Position numbers and translations under genes: made by a program. 64,000 nucleotides of DNA from Bradyrhizobium sp. CIAT3101 (GTDB taxonomy: Bacteria > Pseudomonadota > Alphaproteobacteria > Rhizobiales > Xanthobacteraceae). Below the pieces are notes generated by a model. It ran no database searches. It was not told where the DNA came from and saw only the letters and a program-made list of their open reading frames with translations. The stretch lies in NCBI RefSeq assembly GCF_029714945.1, contig NZ_CP121634.1:434001-498000 (forward strand), given 5' to 3'. Below, piece after piece: positions 26,778-35,158 of this stretch (its first letter is position 1; each line of letters starts with the position of its first letter).

Positions 26778-26804
26778 AACGTCTCTCGTCAGCTAATAGG
26801 TTCC
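26778..26804 (-). promoter_or_regulatory. Candidate general-stress (EcfG-type) promoter of the DUF1269 gene
   Basis: On the minus strand GGAAC (26804-26800) and CGTT (26781-26778) are 18 bases apart. The usual alphaproteobacterial EcfG/RpoE2 spacing is 16-17, so this is one base long. Confidence 0.3.
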
Positions 26805-26987
26805 GCACGTTCACAACTCGGAGATGTTCCGAGGCGGTGCAATTGAGTAAGCGGGATTGTCTTACGTGCCGTCGAACAAGCGCCACGGGCTTGTCCGTCC
26901 GCGCCTTTGTAACGAGGCGTGACGGATCTTAATCAAATCGTCGGCTTCGCGGTGGGAAGCGCAATCGTGACGGATATTTTTCAGCCT

Positions 26988-27018
26988 TGCGATCGCGGCG
27001 ATGGGGAAGGGCTAGGGC
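26988..27018. repeat. 31-bp direct repeat, copy 2 (end of the LssY-C gene)
   Basis: Identical to 26020-26050. This copy contains the stop codon of the LssY-C protein on the minus strand, so the two convergent genes that now lie 964 bp apart end in the same sequence. Confidence 0.92.
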
Positions 27019-27833
27019 TCGCTTTTGGCCTGGCCGGCGATGCCGTGCCACACGGCGTCCTTCAGGGCGATGAGCGAAGGCGGTGGGATGGTCGGCGGAT
27101 CGGCAGGTCCATTTGCCGCGCCCGGCACCAGCACGGCAACATGGATCTCGCCGTCGGTGTAGTAGGGGTCGCCACCGCCATTTCGGCCGAACAGCGTCGG
27201 GCCTATGCCCGAGATCTGAAAGAAATTGCTGACGACGTTGGCCTTGCGCAAATCGGTCATCAGGAGGTCACGCTCGGCATCGATGTCGGGATCGATGTGA
27301 TGAGTGACCTGTCCCGTGTCGTGGCTTAGTCCGACACCCCGGTCGAAGGTCGCCGAGCCAAGCCAGACCGGTCGACCGTCGTCACCCTTGTCGAGGGCCC
27401 TCCAGAACCGAACGTGATGCCGTCGATCCGCGCTGCGCCCGACGGGCTTCTCGAAAGCGAATTGCTCCTTCTTTCCTAGATAGTAGAGCGGGCTGACGGG
27501 AGCGTTGTGATAGGGGCGATCCAGCACCACGCTCCCGACGATCTCGACACTCGAACGCAGGGTCACGGCATCGGCGGCAAACCATCCGGCCGCATTCATG
27601 GCGCGGACGAGGTCTTCGTCGTTGCCGACGATACCGACGTTCAGGGGATCGGCGGGGATATCGTCCGATGTCCTGGTCACCATCGGCAACGAAGCAAGTC
27701 CGGCCTCGTGCTCGTGGTGAATCCACAGCAGGGGCACGAGGAAATACGCCAGCGCCAGATAGACGAGCAGCACAATTGCCAAACGGAAAAGCCACCGTCG
27801 CTTCTTCGTCCCGTTCTCGGCTGGGTTGGTCAT
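27012..27833 (-). CDS. LssY C-terminal domain protein, membrane anchored
   Basis: The 273-residue protein has an N-terminal membrane helix (about 13-37, LFRLAIVLLVYLALAYFLVPLLWI) and an LssY-C-type domain beginning DDIPADPLNVGIVG. That domain includes AGWFAADAVTLRSSVEI, YHNAPVSPLYYLGKKEQFAFEK, RRHHVRFWR and WLGSATFDRGVG. This domain occurs alone or fused to PAP2 and DedA modules and its activity is unknown. It was convergent with the CitE-like gene before the apparent insertion of the DUF1269 segment. Confidence 0.88.
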   Translation of the reverse strand: MTNPAENGTKKRRWLFRLAIVLLVYLALAYFLVPLLWIHHEHEAGLASLPMVTRTSDDIPADPLNVGIVGNDEDLVRAMNAAGWFAADAVTLRSSVEIVGSVVLDRPYHNAPVSPLYYLGKKEQFAFEKPVGRSADRRHHVRFWRALDKGDDGRPVWLGSATFDRGVGLSHDTGQVTHHIDPDIDAERDLLMTDLRKANVVSNFFQISGIGPTLFGRNGGGDPYYTDGEIHVAVLVPGAANGPADPPTIPPPSLIALKDAVWHGIAGQAKSEP

Positions 27834-28262
27834 GCGGCTTCGTTCGCACCAGGATGCCCGACACCATACCCCTCCAGCCCGCGACTACAATGCCATTCAG
27901 GATATCTGCACCAGCCCCTCGGTGAGGCACGATATCGGCGCGTTTGAACGATTCCAGATTGGCGTCCGGCGGCTGCGACAATTACTCACATCCGTCTCAC
28001 GACAGCTCGTCCATGCAGGCTTCGTTTCGACGTTGCGCGGAAGCGTGTCATGCGAACGCGCGCAGAAATTTCAAGTGTCGCGCCTGTCGCCGTGTGGAAT
28101 CGAAACATCAGTCGATGACGTTCTCCAGTGCGCGACGCGCCGGATCGCTCTCAAAATATTAGATGCCTTCTATTAGGCGACGCGCGTCTCGCTGTTTATT
28201 GCACATCGTGTCTCGTCGGCGCGATGAGACGGGGCATCAATAAGAAAAGTCTCCGGGGTGTT
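27834..28262. other. Intergenic region upstream of the TonB receptor
   Basis: No gene with acceptable composition or ribosome site was found in these 429 bases. The receptor-proximal part is relatively AT-rich and holds the iron-box-like site at 28158-28174, consistent with a regulated promoter. The remainder shows nothing recognisable. Confidence 0.55.
28158..28174. promoter_or_regulatory. Iron-control-element-like palindrome upstream of the siderophore receptor
   Basis: ATTAGATGCCTTCTATT: TTAGAT and TTCTAT flank a 3-base spacer, 10 of 12 matches to TTAGAA-N3-TTCTAA, the rhizobial Irr target. It lies about 90 bp before the receptor start. Confidence 0.4.
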
Positions 28263-30542
28263 ATGATTTACGACTTGAAGTGCACGCGCACGATTGGATT
28301 CGTGTGCGTATCGATGCTGCTGACCACGACCGCATCGTTCGCCCAGCAATCGGACCGTCCATCGTCGGCTGGAACTGCGCAGCCACTTCCTCCCGTGACC
28401 GTGTCCGCGCCCGAGCACCGCGCTGCGCCCGCCCGGAGGCAGCATGCGTCTAGTCCGGCGCGGTCGAGACGTCAGGCCGGTCGCGGCGAAAGCGCGCCGG
28501 CGGCAGCAGCACCGGCGACAGTCGGTGCGCAGCGTGCCGCATTGCCGGTGCCCTATGTCGGCGGGCAAATCGCGCGCGGCGGCCGGCTCGGCCTGCTCGG
28601 CAACAAGGACTATATGGAAACGCCGTACAGCCTCACCAGCTATACGGAGAAGACCATCCGTGACCAGCAGGCGACCAGCGTCGCGGAAGTTCTCACCAAT
28701 TCCGATCCGTCGGTGCGCGCTGCCATCGGCAGCAGCAATCGCTATGACGCGCTGACCATTCGCGGCTTCCGCGTCGAAAACAGCGAGATCGCGTTGAACG
28801 GGCTGTACGGTCTCGTGCCGGCCTATCGCATCAACCCGGCGCCGATCGAACGCATTGAACTGCTCAAGGGCCCGGCGGCGTTCCTCAGCGGCATGGCCCC
28901 GCAGGGAAGCATCGGCGGCAGCGTCAATGTGGTGACCAAGCGTGCCGACGAGGATCTGACGCGCCTGACCGTCGGCTATATCTCGAACGCCCGCTTCGGC
29001 ACGGAGGTCGACGTGGCGCGCCGCTACGGCGATCAGAAGGAATGGGGCGTCCGGTTCAATGGCGGGATCGATGGTGGAAACACCACGATCGATCGCCAGT
29101 CGGTGCGTGACGGTGTCGGCTCGCTCGGCGTCGATTACCGGGGCGAGCGATTCCGATGGTCTGCCGACGTCATCTATCAAGACGACTGGATGAAGGCTGC
29201 GGCGCGTGGCTATACCCCGGTCAAGGGCATCGCAGTGCCGAATGCGCCCGATCCGCGCATCAATCTCGCCCAGCCCTTCGATTATGCCCGCGCAAAGAGC
29301 CTCACCGGCCTGACGCGCGCCGAATATGATCTGTCGAACAACGTGACCGTGTTTGGCGCCATCGGCGGAAATCAGTTCGGCTACGACAAGCGGGAGGCGC
29401 CGGGCGCGACGCTCCTCACGACGTCGGGTGACGCACTTTCAACGTCGCGCTTCCAGACCGGCAAGTCCGAGGGCGTGTCCGGCGAAGCCGGTGTGCGGGC
29501 CCGTTTCGACACCGGTCCGGTCAGTCACGAGGTGGTCGTCAGCGGCAGCGCTTTGAACCGTACCGATTGGCTCGGCCAGACCAACTATGGAAACTACCTG
29601 ACGAACATCTACGCGCCGACGATCCTGGCGAGCCCGGGCACGCCGGTCTCTTCATTCCCGGAAGGCAAGTCGGCTTTTCTCGGACTTCGCAGCGTTGGTG
29701 TCGCCGACACCCTCTCGATGATGAACGGGATGCTCCAGGTGATCGTCGGGGCCCGGCAGCAGCAGGTCGTCGCGAACAACTACGACAGCGTCAGCGGGCT
29801 GGAGACGACCCACTACGATCAAAGCGCCACATCGCCCTCCGTGGCACTGCTGGTGCGGCCGATCAAGGAAGTGTCCTTTTATGCGAGCTACATCGAAGGT
29901 CTCACGCCCGGGCCGACGCCTCCGTCCGGTGCGGCCAACACCAACCAGGTGTTCGCTCCGTTCAAGACCAAGCAGTACGAGGTCGGGACCAAGCTCGATC
30001 TCGGGCGATTCGGCGCAAGCCTGGCGGCGTTCCAGATCAGCCTGCCCAGCGGCGTCACCGATCCCGTTTCAAAAATCTACAGCCTCGACGGCGAACAGCG
30101 AAATCGCGGCATCGAGCTCAATACCTTCGGCGAGGTCGGCCCCGGCATTCGGGTTCTGGGCGGCGTAACCTATCTCGACGCGCGCCTCACCAAGACCGAT
30201 GGCCATCTCTATGACGGGAATCATGCGATCGGTGCGCCGGGCTGGCAGAGCAATCTCGGCATCGAGTGGGATGCGCCCTTCCTGCCTGGACTGACAACGA
30301 CGGCGCGCGCCATCTACACCAGCCGGGCCTATGTCAGCTCGGACAACATCCAGAGCGTGCCGGCCTGGATGACCTTCGACATCGGTGCGCGTTATGCGAC
30401 CAGCCTGGCCGGGCGGCCCACCACGTTCCGCGCGTCCGTCACCAACCTGTTCGACAACCGCTACTGGATCGGCAACCCGACCGGCTACGTGATCAGCGGC
30501 ATGCCGCGGACGCTGTGGTTGTCGATGTCGGTCGACTTCTGA
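28263..30542 (+). CDS. TonB-dependent siderophore receptor
   Basis: The 759-residue outer-membrane receptor has a signal peptide (about 1-27, ending ASFAQQ), a Pro/Ala/Arg-rich linker (about 28-85), a plug domain (about 100-220, with IRDQQATSVAEVLTNSDPSV, IRGFRVENSEIALNG and RIELLKGPAAFLSG), then a 22-strand barrel ending in the aromatic TLWLSMSVDF. It follows the FhuA/FpvA/FoxA siderophore-receptor pattern (DVIYQDDWMK, SFYASYIEGLTPGPTPP). Energy comes from TonB-ExbBD, not encoded here. ATG 28263 is chosen because the signal peptide starts there; an in-frame ATG at 28224 is possible. Confidence 0.92.
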   Translation: MIYDLKCTRTIGFVCVSMLLTTTASFAQQSDRPSSAGTAQPLPPVTVSAPEHRAAPARRQHASSPARSRRQAGRGESAPAAAAPATVGAQRAALPVPYVGGQIARGGRLGLLGNKDYMETPYSLTSYTEKTIRDQQATSVAEVLTNSDPSVRAAIGSSNRYDALTIRGFRVENSEIALNGLYGLVPAYRINPAPIERIELLKGPAAFLSGMAPQGSIGGSVNVVTKRADEDLTRLTVGYISNARFGTEVDVARRYGDQKEWGVRFNGGIDGGNTTIDRQSVRDGVGSLGVDYRGERFRWSADVIYQDDWMKAAARGYTPVKGIAVPNAPDPRINLAQPFDYARAKSLTGLTRAEYDLSNNVTVFGAIGGNQFGYDKREAPGATLLTTSGDALSTSRFQTGKSEGVSGEAGVRARFDTGPVSHEVVVSGSALNRTDWLGQTNYGNYLTNIYAPTILASPGTPVSSFPEGKSAFLGLRSVGVADTLSMMNGMLQVIVGARQQQVVANNYDSVSGLETTHYDQSATSPSVALLVRPIKEVSFYASYIEGLTPGPTPPSGAANTNQVFAPFKTKQYEVGTKLDLGRFGASLAAFQISLPSGVTDPVSKIYSLDGEQRNRGIELNTFGEVGPGIRVLGGVTYLDARLTKTDGHLYDGNHAIGAPGWQSNLGIEWDAPFLPGLTTTARAIYTSRAYVSSDNIQSVPAWMTFDIGARYATSLAGRPTTFRASVTNLFDNRYWIGNPTGYVISGMPRTLWLSMSVDF

Positions 30543-30569
30543 CGCGAAGCGAACCCTCGTCGCGTCGCC

Positions 30570-30989
30570 TCAGTGCGGCGCGATTTCGGCGCGATCGAGC
30601 GATTCCAGCGTCGACGCGTTGCCGCAATAGCCGGGGTAGTTCTCGGCGGCAGTGCCGGTGACGAGCTCCAGGTTGCAGCGTGCCTTGTGATGGCACAGCG
30701 AGCAGACCCGCTCCATGTCGCGCAGCAGCAGCGGTTGCGCACGCTGCAGGCGGTCGCTGTCGATGCCGAGCCGGTCGAGCATCTGCGGCAGCTCGTCGGC
30801 GGCGTGGTGGCCGTGGCGGACGAGGTCTTCGAGATCGTCGGGTGCGATCCTGAGATCGTTGGCGATGCGGTCGAAATCGGAGCGATCGAGCTGCCGCAAC
30901 TCGTTCAGCTCGCGGCGATGCTTCAGCCAGCCGGCAAAGGATTCGATGAGGTCCTGGACGATGGGATAGGGCCTGCTTGCGGTGCTCAT
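30570..30989 (-). CDS. Small cytoplasmic protein with four-Cys C-terminal motif (DUF6455-like)
   Basis: The 139-residue protein has an N-terminal half resembling DUF1127 (LNELRQLDRSDFDRIANDLRI) and a C-terminal half with CSLCHHKARC and a later Cys in GYCGNAS, which looks like a zinc or iron-sulfur ligand set. It is likely a DUF6455-type protein. ATG 30989 has GGAG six bases upstream and is preferred to 31001. It is convergent with the siderophore receptor, ending 27 bp after its stop. The role is unknown. Confidence 0.8.
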   Translation of the reverse strand: MSTASRPYPIVQDLIESFAGWLKHRRELNELRQLDRSDFDRIANDLRIAPDDLEDLVRHGHHAADELPQMLDRLGIDSDRLQRAQPLLLRDMERVCSLCHHKARCNLELVTGTAAENYPGYCGNASTLESLDRAEIAPH

Positions 30990-31161
30990 GCGAAGCTCCA
31001 TGGGGCGCGTGCGATGGGAGCCAGACTAGGCACAATGGTGCAGACGCGCGTTGCGCTGGATCAAATTGGGAAGGGATCGAGGAAGCGGCTCTCGTGTCGC
31101 GGAGGTGTGCGGCAGTGTCGCAACAACCACCTTCGCCGGGACGACAGCGGAGAATTGGCGT

Positions 31162-31947
31162 TCAGCCAAACCGCTCCGTCGCCCACGCATACAGGCTACC
31201 GTGAATCGGCTTCTCGCCGCCGCGGCCCTTGGGGGAGATGTGCAGGCCGATGATCTCGGGATCGGTGACGAGGCCGAGATAGCTCGAAGGATCGAAGAAC
31301 AATTTTGGCTCCGCGTGCACTGCGTAGAACGACTGCTTCGGCAGCGCGTTCTGCAATTCGCCGGTACGGCGGGCGAGCGCGGTCAGTGCCGCCGGCCCGT
31401 AGATCGCGACTCGAATATCCGAGAGACGGTTCGAGCCGCCGCGCAGGCGGCGCATCAGGAAGGTGATGCGGTGGCGTGCCGACAGCCAGTTCGGCGTCAG
31501 CTCCTCCTGCTCCATCAGCTCTTCGAAGGCGGCGACGATGCCGTGCTCCGGCGGCAGATAAATCACGGAATTGCCGAGCTGGCGCGGCCGCTCCCAGGCG
31601 AAATAAGGTCTTGCCGGATTGATCTCGACCGGCTTGAGCAGCAGCACGTCGGCATCGAGCCAGAGGCCGAGGCGCTTCGCCATCAGCTTCATGCGGAAGA
31701 AATCGCTGAACTGCAGCGTGGTCCAGTCGCGCCAGCTACCGTCCGGCTGCGGTGGCCGCAGCCGTTCGGAGAATGCGTGCGGCAGGATCGCCTCGGCATC
31801 GGCATTGTCGACGCCGGCGGGCAGACCCGGGATGGTGTCGAAACTGTAGACCGTGACCTTGTGGCCGGCAGCGAGCTGCGAGCGCAGACAGGTCTGGCGC
31901 AGCGCGTCCATCGGGCCATGCCAGAAGGTGACGATCTCGGGCAGCAT
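31162..31947 (-). CDS. Glycosyltransferase with DXD motif (GT32-like)
   Basis: The 261-residue protein has a Rossmann-like N-terminus (PEIVTFWHGPMDALRQTCL), the region FSDFFRMKLMAKRLGLWLDADVLLLKP containing the DAD/DXD nucleotide-sugar metal site, and a C-terminal PEIIGLHISPKGRGG. This fits small capsular or alpha-1,4-glycosyltransferase-like enzymes using UDP sugars. It has no signal peptide, so it is cytosolic or peripheral. No other polysaccharide gene adjoins it. It is downstream of leuD but separated by a strong terminator. Confidence 0.82.
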   Translation of the reverse strand: MLPEIVTFWHGPMDALRQTCLRSQLAAGHKVTVYSFDTIPGLPAGVDNADAEAILPHAFSERLRPPQPDGSWRDWTTLQFSDFFRMKLMAKRLGLWLDADVLLLKPVEINPARPYFAWERPRQLGNSVIYLPPEHGIVAAFEELMEQEELTPNWLSARHRITFLMRRLRGGSNRLSDIRVAIYGPAALTALARRTGELQNALPKQSFYAVHAEPKLFFDPSSYLGLVTDPEIIGLHISPKGRGGEKPIHGSLYAWATERFG

Positions 31948-31979
31948 GAGGCAGAGATATACGGGATATCAAAGGCAAA

Positions 31980-32014
31980 GAAAAAGCCCCGGCGCGCGTC
32001 TCGCACCGGGGCTT
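31980..32014 (-). terminator. Rho-independent terminator of leuD
   Basis: Minus strand: AAGCCCCGG, a 13-base loop with its own partial pairing, then CCGGGGCTT followed by TTTC. It begins 17 bases after the leuD stop. Confidence 0.85.
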
Positions 32015-32030
32015 CGAATGAGACTTGAGA

Positions 32031-32636
32031 TCAAGCCCAGGCGCGTTCGCGCTTCAGCTTGTCCTCATAGGTATCGATCGAGGACTTCTTCTCCATCGTG
32101 AGACCGATGTCGTCGAGGCCGTTGATCAGGCAGTGCTTGCGGAACGGGTCGATCTCGAACTTGACCTTGCCGCCGTCGGGACCGCGGATTTCCTGGTTCG
32201 GCAGGTCGATCGTCAGCGTCGCGTTGGCGCCGCGCTCGGCGTCGTCGAACAGCTTGTCGAGGTCTTCCTGCGACACGCGGATCGGCAGAATGCCGTTCTT
32301 GAAGCAGTTGTTGTAGAAGATGTCGCCGAACGAGGTCGAGATCACGCAGCGGATGCCGAAATCGAGCAGCGCCCAGGGCGCGTGCTCGCGGCTCGAGCCG
32401 CAGCCGAAATTGTCGCCGGCAACCAGCACCTTCGAGGTGCGATAGGCGGGCTGGTTGAGGACGAAATCCGGATTCTCGCTGCCGTCGTCCTTGTAGCGCT
32501 GCTCGGAGAACAGTCCCTTGCCAAGGCCGGTGCGCTTGATGGTCTTGAGGTACTGCTTCGGAATGATCATGTCGGTGTCGACATTGATGATCTTCAGCGG
32601 CGCCGCGACGCCTTCCAGCGTGGTGAACTTGTCCAT
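32031..32636 (-). CDS. leuD: 3-isopropylmalate dehydratase small subunit LeuD
   Basis: The 201-residue swivel-domain partner of LeuC isomerises 2-isopropylmalate to 3-isopropylmalate. Signatures are [38 protein letters not shown] with the substrate-binding GCGSSRE loop, and [13 protein letters not shown]. It has its own terminator and is separated from leuC by 5 kb carrying ten or eleven other genes, unusual for two obligate partners. Confidence 0.97.
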   Translation of the reverse strand: MDKFTTLEGVAAPLKIINVDTDMIIPKQYLKTIKRTGLGKGLFSEQRYKDDGSENPDFVLNQPAYRTSKVLVAGDNFGCGSSREHAPWALLDFGIRCVISTSFGDIFYNNCFKNGILPIRVSQEDLDKLFDDAERGANATLTIDLPNQEIRGPDGGKVKFEIDPFRKHCLINGLDDIGLTMEKKSSIDTYEDKLKRERAWA

Positions 32637-32723
32637 CTTGGGCTTCCCGGTTGGAACTCAGGGGAGGGCTGTTTAGCCCGGTTGGCGCGCAAATCCTAGG
32701 CCGGATTCGGCAATCTTGGTCTG

Positions 32724-33293
32724 TCAGGGTGGCGGGGCCATGCTCTCGGGGACAAAGCCGGTCGGCAGGCCGTCGATGCTCTTCATGTTCTTCAGGCCCC
32801 AGTATTTGCGCAGATTGTCGACGCCCTGCTTCGTCCAGTAGCGCACCAGGCTGCCGCGCTCCTGCTTGTAGTCGAACAGGGGCACGCCCATGCCGCACGA
32901 TGTCTGCACCAGCTCGACCGAGAGGCGCACGATCTGGCGTGCTCCGGTCATGTCCTCGAACCCAGGAGCGAGATCGGCGTACTCCGGCGTGCCGCGCATC
33001 AGCGACCGGCCCTGGCCATAGAGCCGCAGGATCACCGGGGGTCCTTCGAAGGCGCAAAACATGATGGTCAGGCGCTTGTCGTCGGAGGCAAGCAGGTGCG
33101 CGCGGGTCTCGCTGCCGCTACCGGTGCAATCGAGGTAGGCGACGTCATTGTCTCCGAGCACCCGGAACGAGGACAGGCCCTTGGGGGACACGTTGATGCG
33201 CCCTTTCGGCGGGGCGCTCGCGACGAAGAAGATTTTTTGACGCTCGATGAAAGCCCGGTGCTCCGGTTCGATCTTCGCGAATTGCTTGCCCAT
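32724..33293 (-). CDS. Pyridoxamine 5'-phosphate oxidase-family (split beta-barrel flavin) protein
   Basis: The 189-residue protein has the split-barrel FMN-binding fold: KIFFVASAPPKGRINVSPKG, VLGDNDVAYLDCTGSGSETRAHL, RLTIMFCAFEGPPVILRLYGQGR, and a C-terminal WTKQGVDNLRKYWGLKN tail. Members bind FMN, F420 or heme; true PdxH is longer and has different contacts. It is divergent from an XRE-type regulator gene, which is the likely controller. The substrate is unknown. Confidence 0.88.
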   Translation of the reverse strand: MGKQFAKIEPEHRAFIERQKIFFVASAPPKGRINVSPKGLSSFRVLGDNDVAYLDCTGSGSETRAHLLASDDKRLTIMFCAFEGPPVILRLYGQGRSLMRGTPEYADLAPGFEDMTGARQIVRLSVELVQTSCGMGVPLFDYKQERGSLVRYWTKQGVDNLRKYWGLKNMKSIDGLPTGFVPESMAPPP

Positions 33294-33376
33294 GTCCTGC
33301 GTCCTTTGCGCGGCGACGAAGTCTGGACAGAAAGCCTAACACCTACTTAATACCGGTTTAAGGATCTAACTTATGC

Positions 33377-33390
33377 TGGTATAAATACCA
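33377..33390. promoter_or_regulatory. Inverted repeat TGGTAT-AA-ATACCA before the XRE regulator
   Basis: The site is two bases from the regulator's ATG at 33393. An additional ATACC half-site is at 33350-33354. Placement in a 99-bp divergent gap beside a regulator gene suggests an autoregulatory operator. Confidence 0.45.
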
Positions 33391-33392
33391 CC

Positions 33393-34211
33393 ATGATCGG
33401 ACAAGACCCGGCCGCCCCGGCTCTCTCGCTCAGTGCGTTCCTGCGGGCGCTCCGGGAGCGCCAGTCGCCGGCCGAATTCGGCCTCGCCGCCGGGCCACGG
33501 CGGCGCACGCCCGGGCTGCGGCGCGAGGAGGTCGCCCAGCTCTGCGGCTTGAGCGTCACCTGGTACACATGGATCGAGCAGGGGCGCGACGTGTCCGTCT
33601 CGGCCTCGGCACTTGCGCGCCTCGCCAGCGGGTTGCGCCTGTCACGAGCCGAGCGCAGCTATTTGTTTGAAGTCGCCGGCAAGCGCGATCCCGAACGTCC
33701 CGGCATTAGGGATGATCCGCCCGAGGAGATCCTGGCCTGCGTCGATGCAATCGATGGACCCGCCTACATCCTCGATCGCACGTGGCGCGCGCGTCGCTGG
33801 AATGCGAAGGCGTCGCTGCTGTTTGCGGGATGGCTTGATGCAGACGGCGAGAAAAATCTGCTGCGCTACATCTTCCTCAGGCCCGAGGCGCGAACCCTGA
33901 TCCTTGACTGGACCGCCCGCGCACGTCGCGTCGTCGCGGAGTTCCGCGCCGCGGTGACGGCCTACTCCGACGATCCGGAGATTCGCCGGCTGGTCGAGGA
34001 ACTGAGACTGGGAAGCCCCGACTTCGAACGCTGCTGGGAAACGCAGGGAGTGTTGGCGCGCGAAGGAGGCGAGCGCACGTTCGATCACCCGACCATGGGG
34101 CTGCTGCACTATCAGCAGGTGTCGCTGTCGCTCGCGGGTTGGTCCGACTATCGGCTGACGATGCTTCTCCCTGCAGCGCGCCTCGAGACGTCCGCGCCCT
34201 ACTCGGCCTGA
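33393..34211 (+). CDS. XRE-family regulator with MmyB-like ligand-binding domain
   Basis: The 272-residue protein has an N-terminal helix-turn-helix (about 32-80: RRRTPGLRREEVAQLCGLSVTWYTWIEQGR, then SASALARLASGLRLSRAERSYLF) and a C-terminal MmyB-type PAS-like domain. That domain includes ILDRTWRARRWNAKA, LRYIFLRPEARTLILDW and HYQQVSLSLAGWSDYRLTMLLP. In actinobacteria and proteobacteria these regulators usually sit divergent to, and control, oxidoreductases, matching the PPOX-fold neighbour. The last 13 bases overlap the 3' end of the convergent metallopeptidase gene. Confidence 0.9.
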   Translation: MIGQDPAAPALSLSAFLRALRERQSPAEFGLAAGPRRRTPGLRREEVAQLCGLSVTWYTWIEQGRDVSVSASALARLASGLRLSRAERSYLFEVAGKRDPERPGIRDDPPEEILACVDAIDGPAYILDRTWRARRWNAKASLLFAGWLDADGEKNLLRYIFLRPEARTLILDWTARARRVVAEFRAAVTAYSDDPEIRRLVEELRLGSPDFERCWETQGVLAREGGERTFDHPTMGLLHYQQVSLSLAGWSDYRLTMLLPAARLETSAPYSA

Positions 34212-34597
34212 GCCTCGATCGCCTCCATATCGGCGTCAGAGAGGCCAAAATGGTGGCCGATCTCGTGGATCAAGACGTGGCGGACGATATGGCCGATGGT
34301 CTCGTCGTGCTCGGCCCAGTAGTCGAGGATCGGCCTGCGGTAGAGCCAGACCATGTTGGGCAGCCGCGCCACGTCGCCAAAGCTCTGCTGGGGCAGGCCG
34401 ACGCCCTGGAACAGGCCGAGCAGGTCGAACTCGCTCTCGCATTCCATCTCGTCCAGGACCTCCTCGGTGGGGAAGTCGTCGACGCGGATGATCACGCCTT
34501 CGCAGAGGCCGCGAAATTCCGCCGGCAGGCGCTCGAAAATGTCGTGCGCCGTCACTTCCATCTCGGCCAGCGAGGGCGCTTTCAGGTCCGTCCACAT
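34199..34597 (-). CDS. Minimal zincin-type metallopeptidase family protein
   Basis: The 132-residue protein carries an HEIGHHFGLSDADM motif near residues 111-124, i.e. HExxHxxGLxD with His-Glu-His and a likely Asp zinc ligand, preceded by a TIGHIVRHVLI helix. The N-terminal part is acidic (FPTEEVLDEMECESEFDLLGLFQG). It matches the short metallopeptidase family (PF06262-type) of unknown target. There is no signal peptide, so it is cytosolic. It overlaps the XRE gene tail by 13 bp. Confidence 0.88.
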   Translation of the reverse strand: MWTDLKAPSLAEMEVTAHDIFERLPAEFRGLCEGVIIRVDDFPTEEVLDEMECESEFDLLGLFQGVGLPQQSFGDVARLPNMVWLYRRPILDYWAEHDETIGHIVRHVLIHEIGHHFGLSDADMEAIEAQAE

Positions 34598-34608
34598 AGG
34601 GTTCTCAT

Positions 34609-34712
34609 AAAGCGTTTTCGAGCGAAGTGGCTACCGGTTCGCGTAAAGAAAACGCGACAAAAAAGAATCTAGAGCCCCCTTCCGATCCCATCGGAACGGA
34701 AAGGGCTCTAGC
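34609..34712. repeat. Interspersed double-hairpin repeat, family E
   Basis: The first hairpin is GCGTTTTC (34612-34619) with GAAAACGC; the second is CTAGAGCCC...TTCCGAT with ATCGGAA...GGGCTCTAG. I recognise this composite as a common Bradyrhizobium intergenic element. It lies between the metallopeptidase gene and the small-exported-protein cluster. Confidence 0.75.
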
Positions 34713-34821
34713 GCGGGTTTCCCGCTGATGCATCCGGCTTTATAAGCGCGCGAGGTTGACGGGCGCCGCCAAAACGGGGAGCTTGGGGCCTCGATGGGGG
34801 ACGGGTCAGGTGGGCGATAAA

Positions 34822-35151
34822 ATGCGAGCAAACACAGCGCTGACGCTACTGTGCATGGGGTTGTTTTCGCTGGTTTGCGTTGGTGGTGCCCATGCCCAGC
34901 CTCTTGCCCAGACGGCCGGCACCGAACTCCGTATGGCCCAGGCGGTCTCGCCCGACGACGTCCCGCCGCCGCGCAAGCGGCCCCAGACCCGCCTGCGCGT
35001 CACGCCCTACTACACCCCGGACGGCGTCTATCCGCGATACAACCCGGGCCCGGATGCGGTCCGCGAGTGCAACGCCGTTTATGTGCAGGAATTCCGGCCA
35101 AGCGGCACGGTGATCGTGCCGCATATGAGCTGCTACTGGCGTCGCGGCTGA
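34822..35151 (+). CDS. Small exported hypothetical protein
   Basis: The 109-residue protein has a signal peptide (about 1-27, MRANTALTLLCMGLFSLVCVGGAHAQ) and a mature part with DDVPPPRKRPQTRLRVTPYY and TPDGVYPRYNPGPDAVRECNAVY, containing two Cys. ATG 34822 has an AGGTGGG site. It is the first of several small exported proteins between 34.8 and 37.3 kb. No domain is known. Confidence 0.78.
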   Translation: MRANTALTLLCMGLFSLVCVGGAHAQPLAQTAGTELRMAQAVSPDDVPPPRKRPQTRLRVTPYYTPDGVYPRYNPGPDAVRECNAVYVQEFRPSGTVIVPHMSCYWRRG

Positions 35152-35158
35152 TCCGCGC

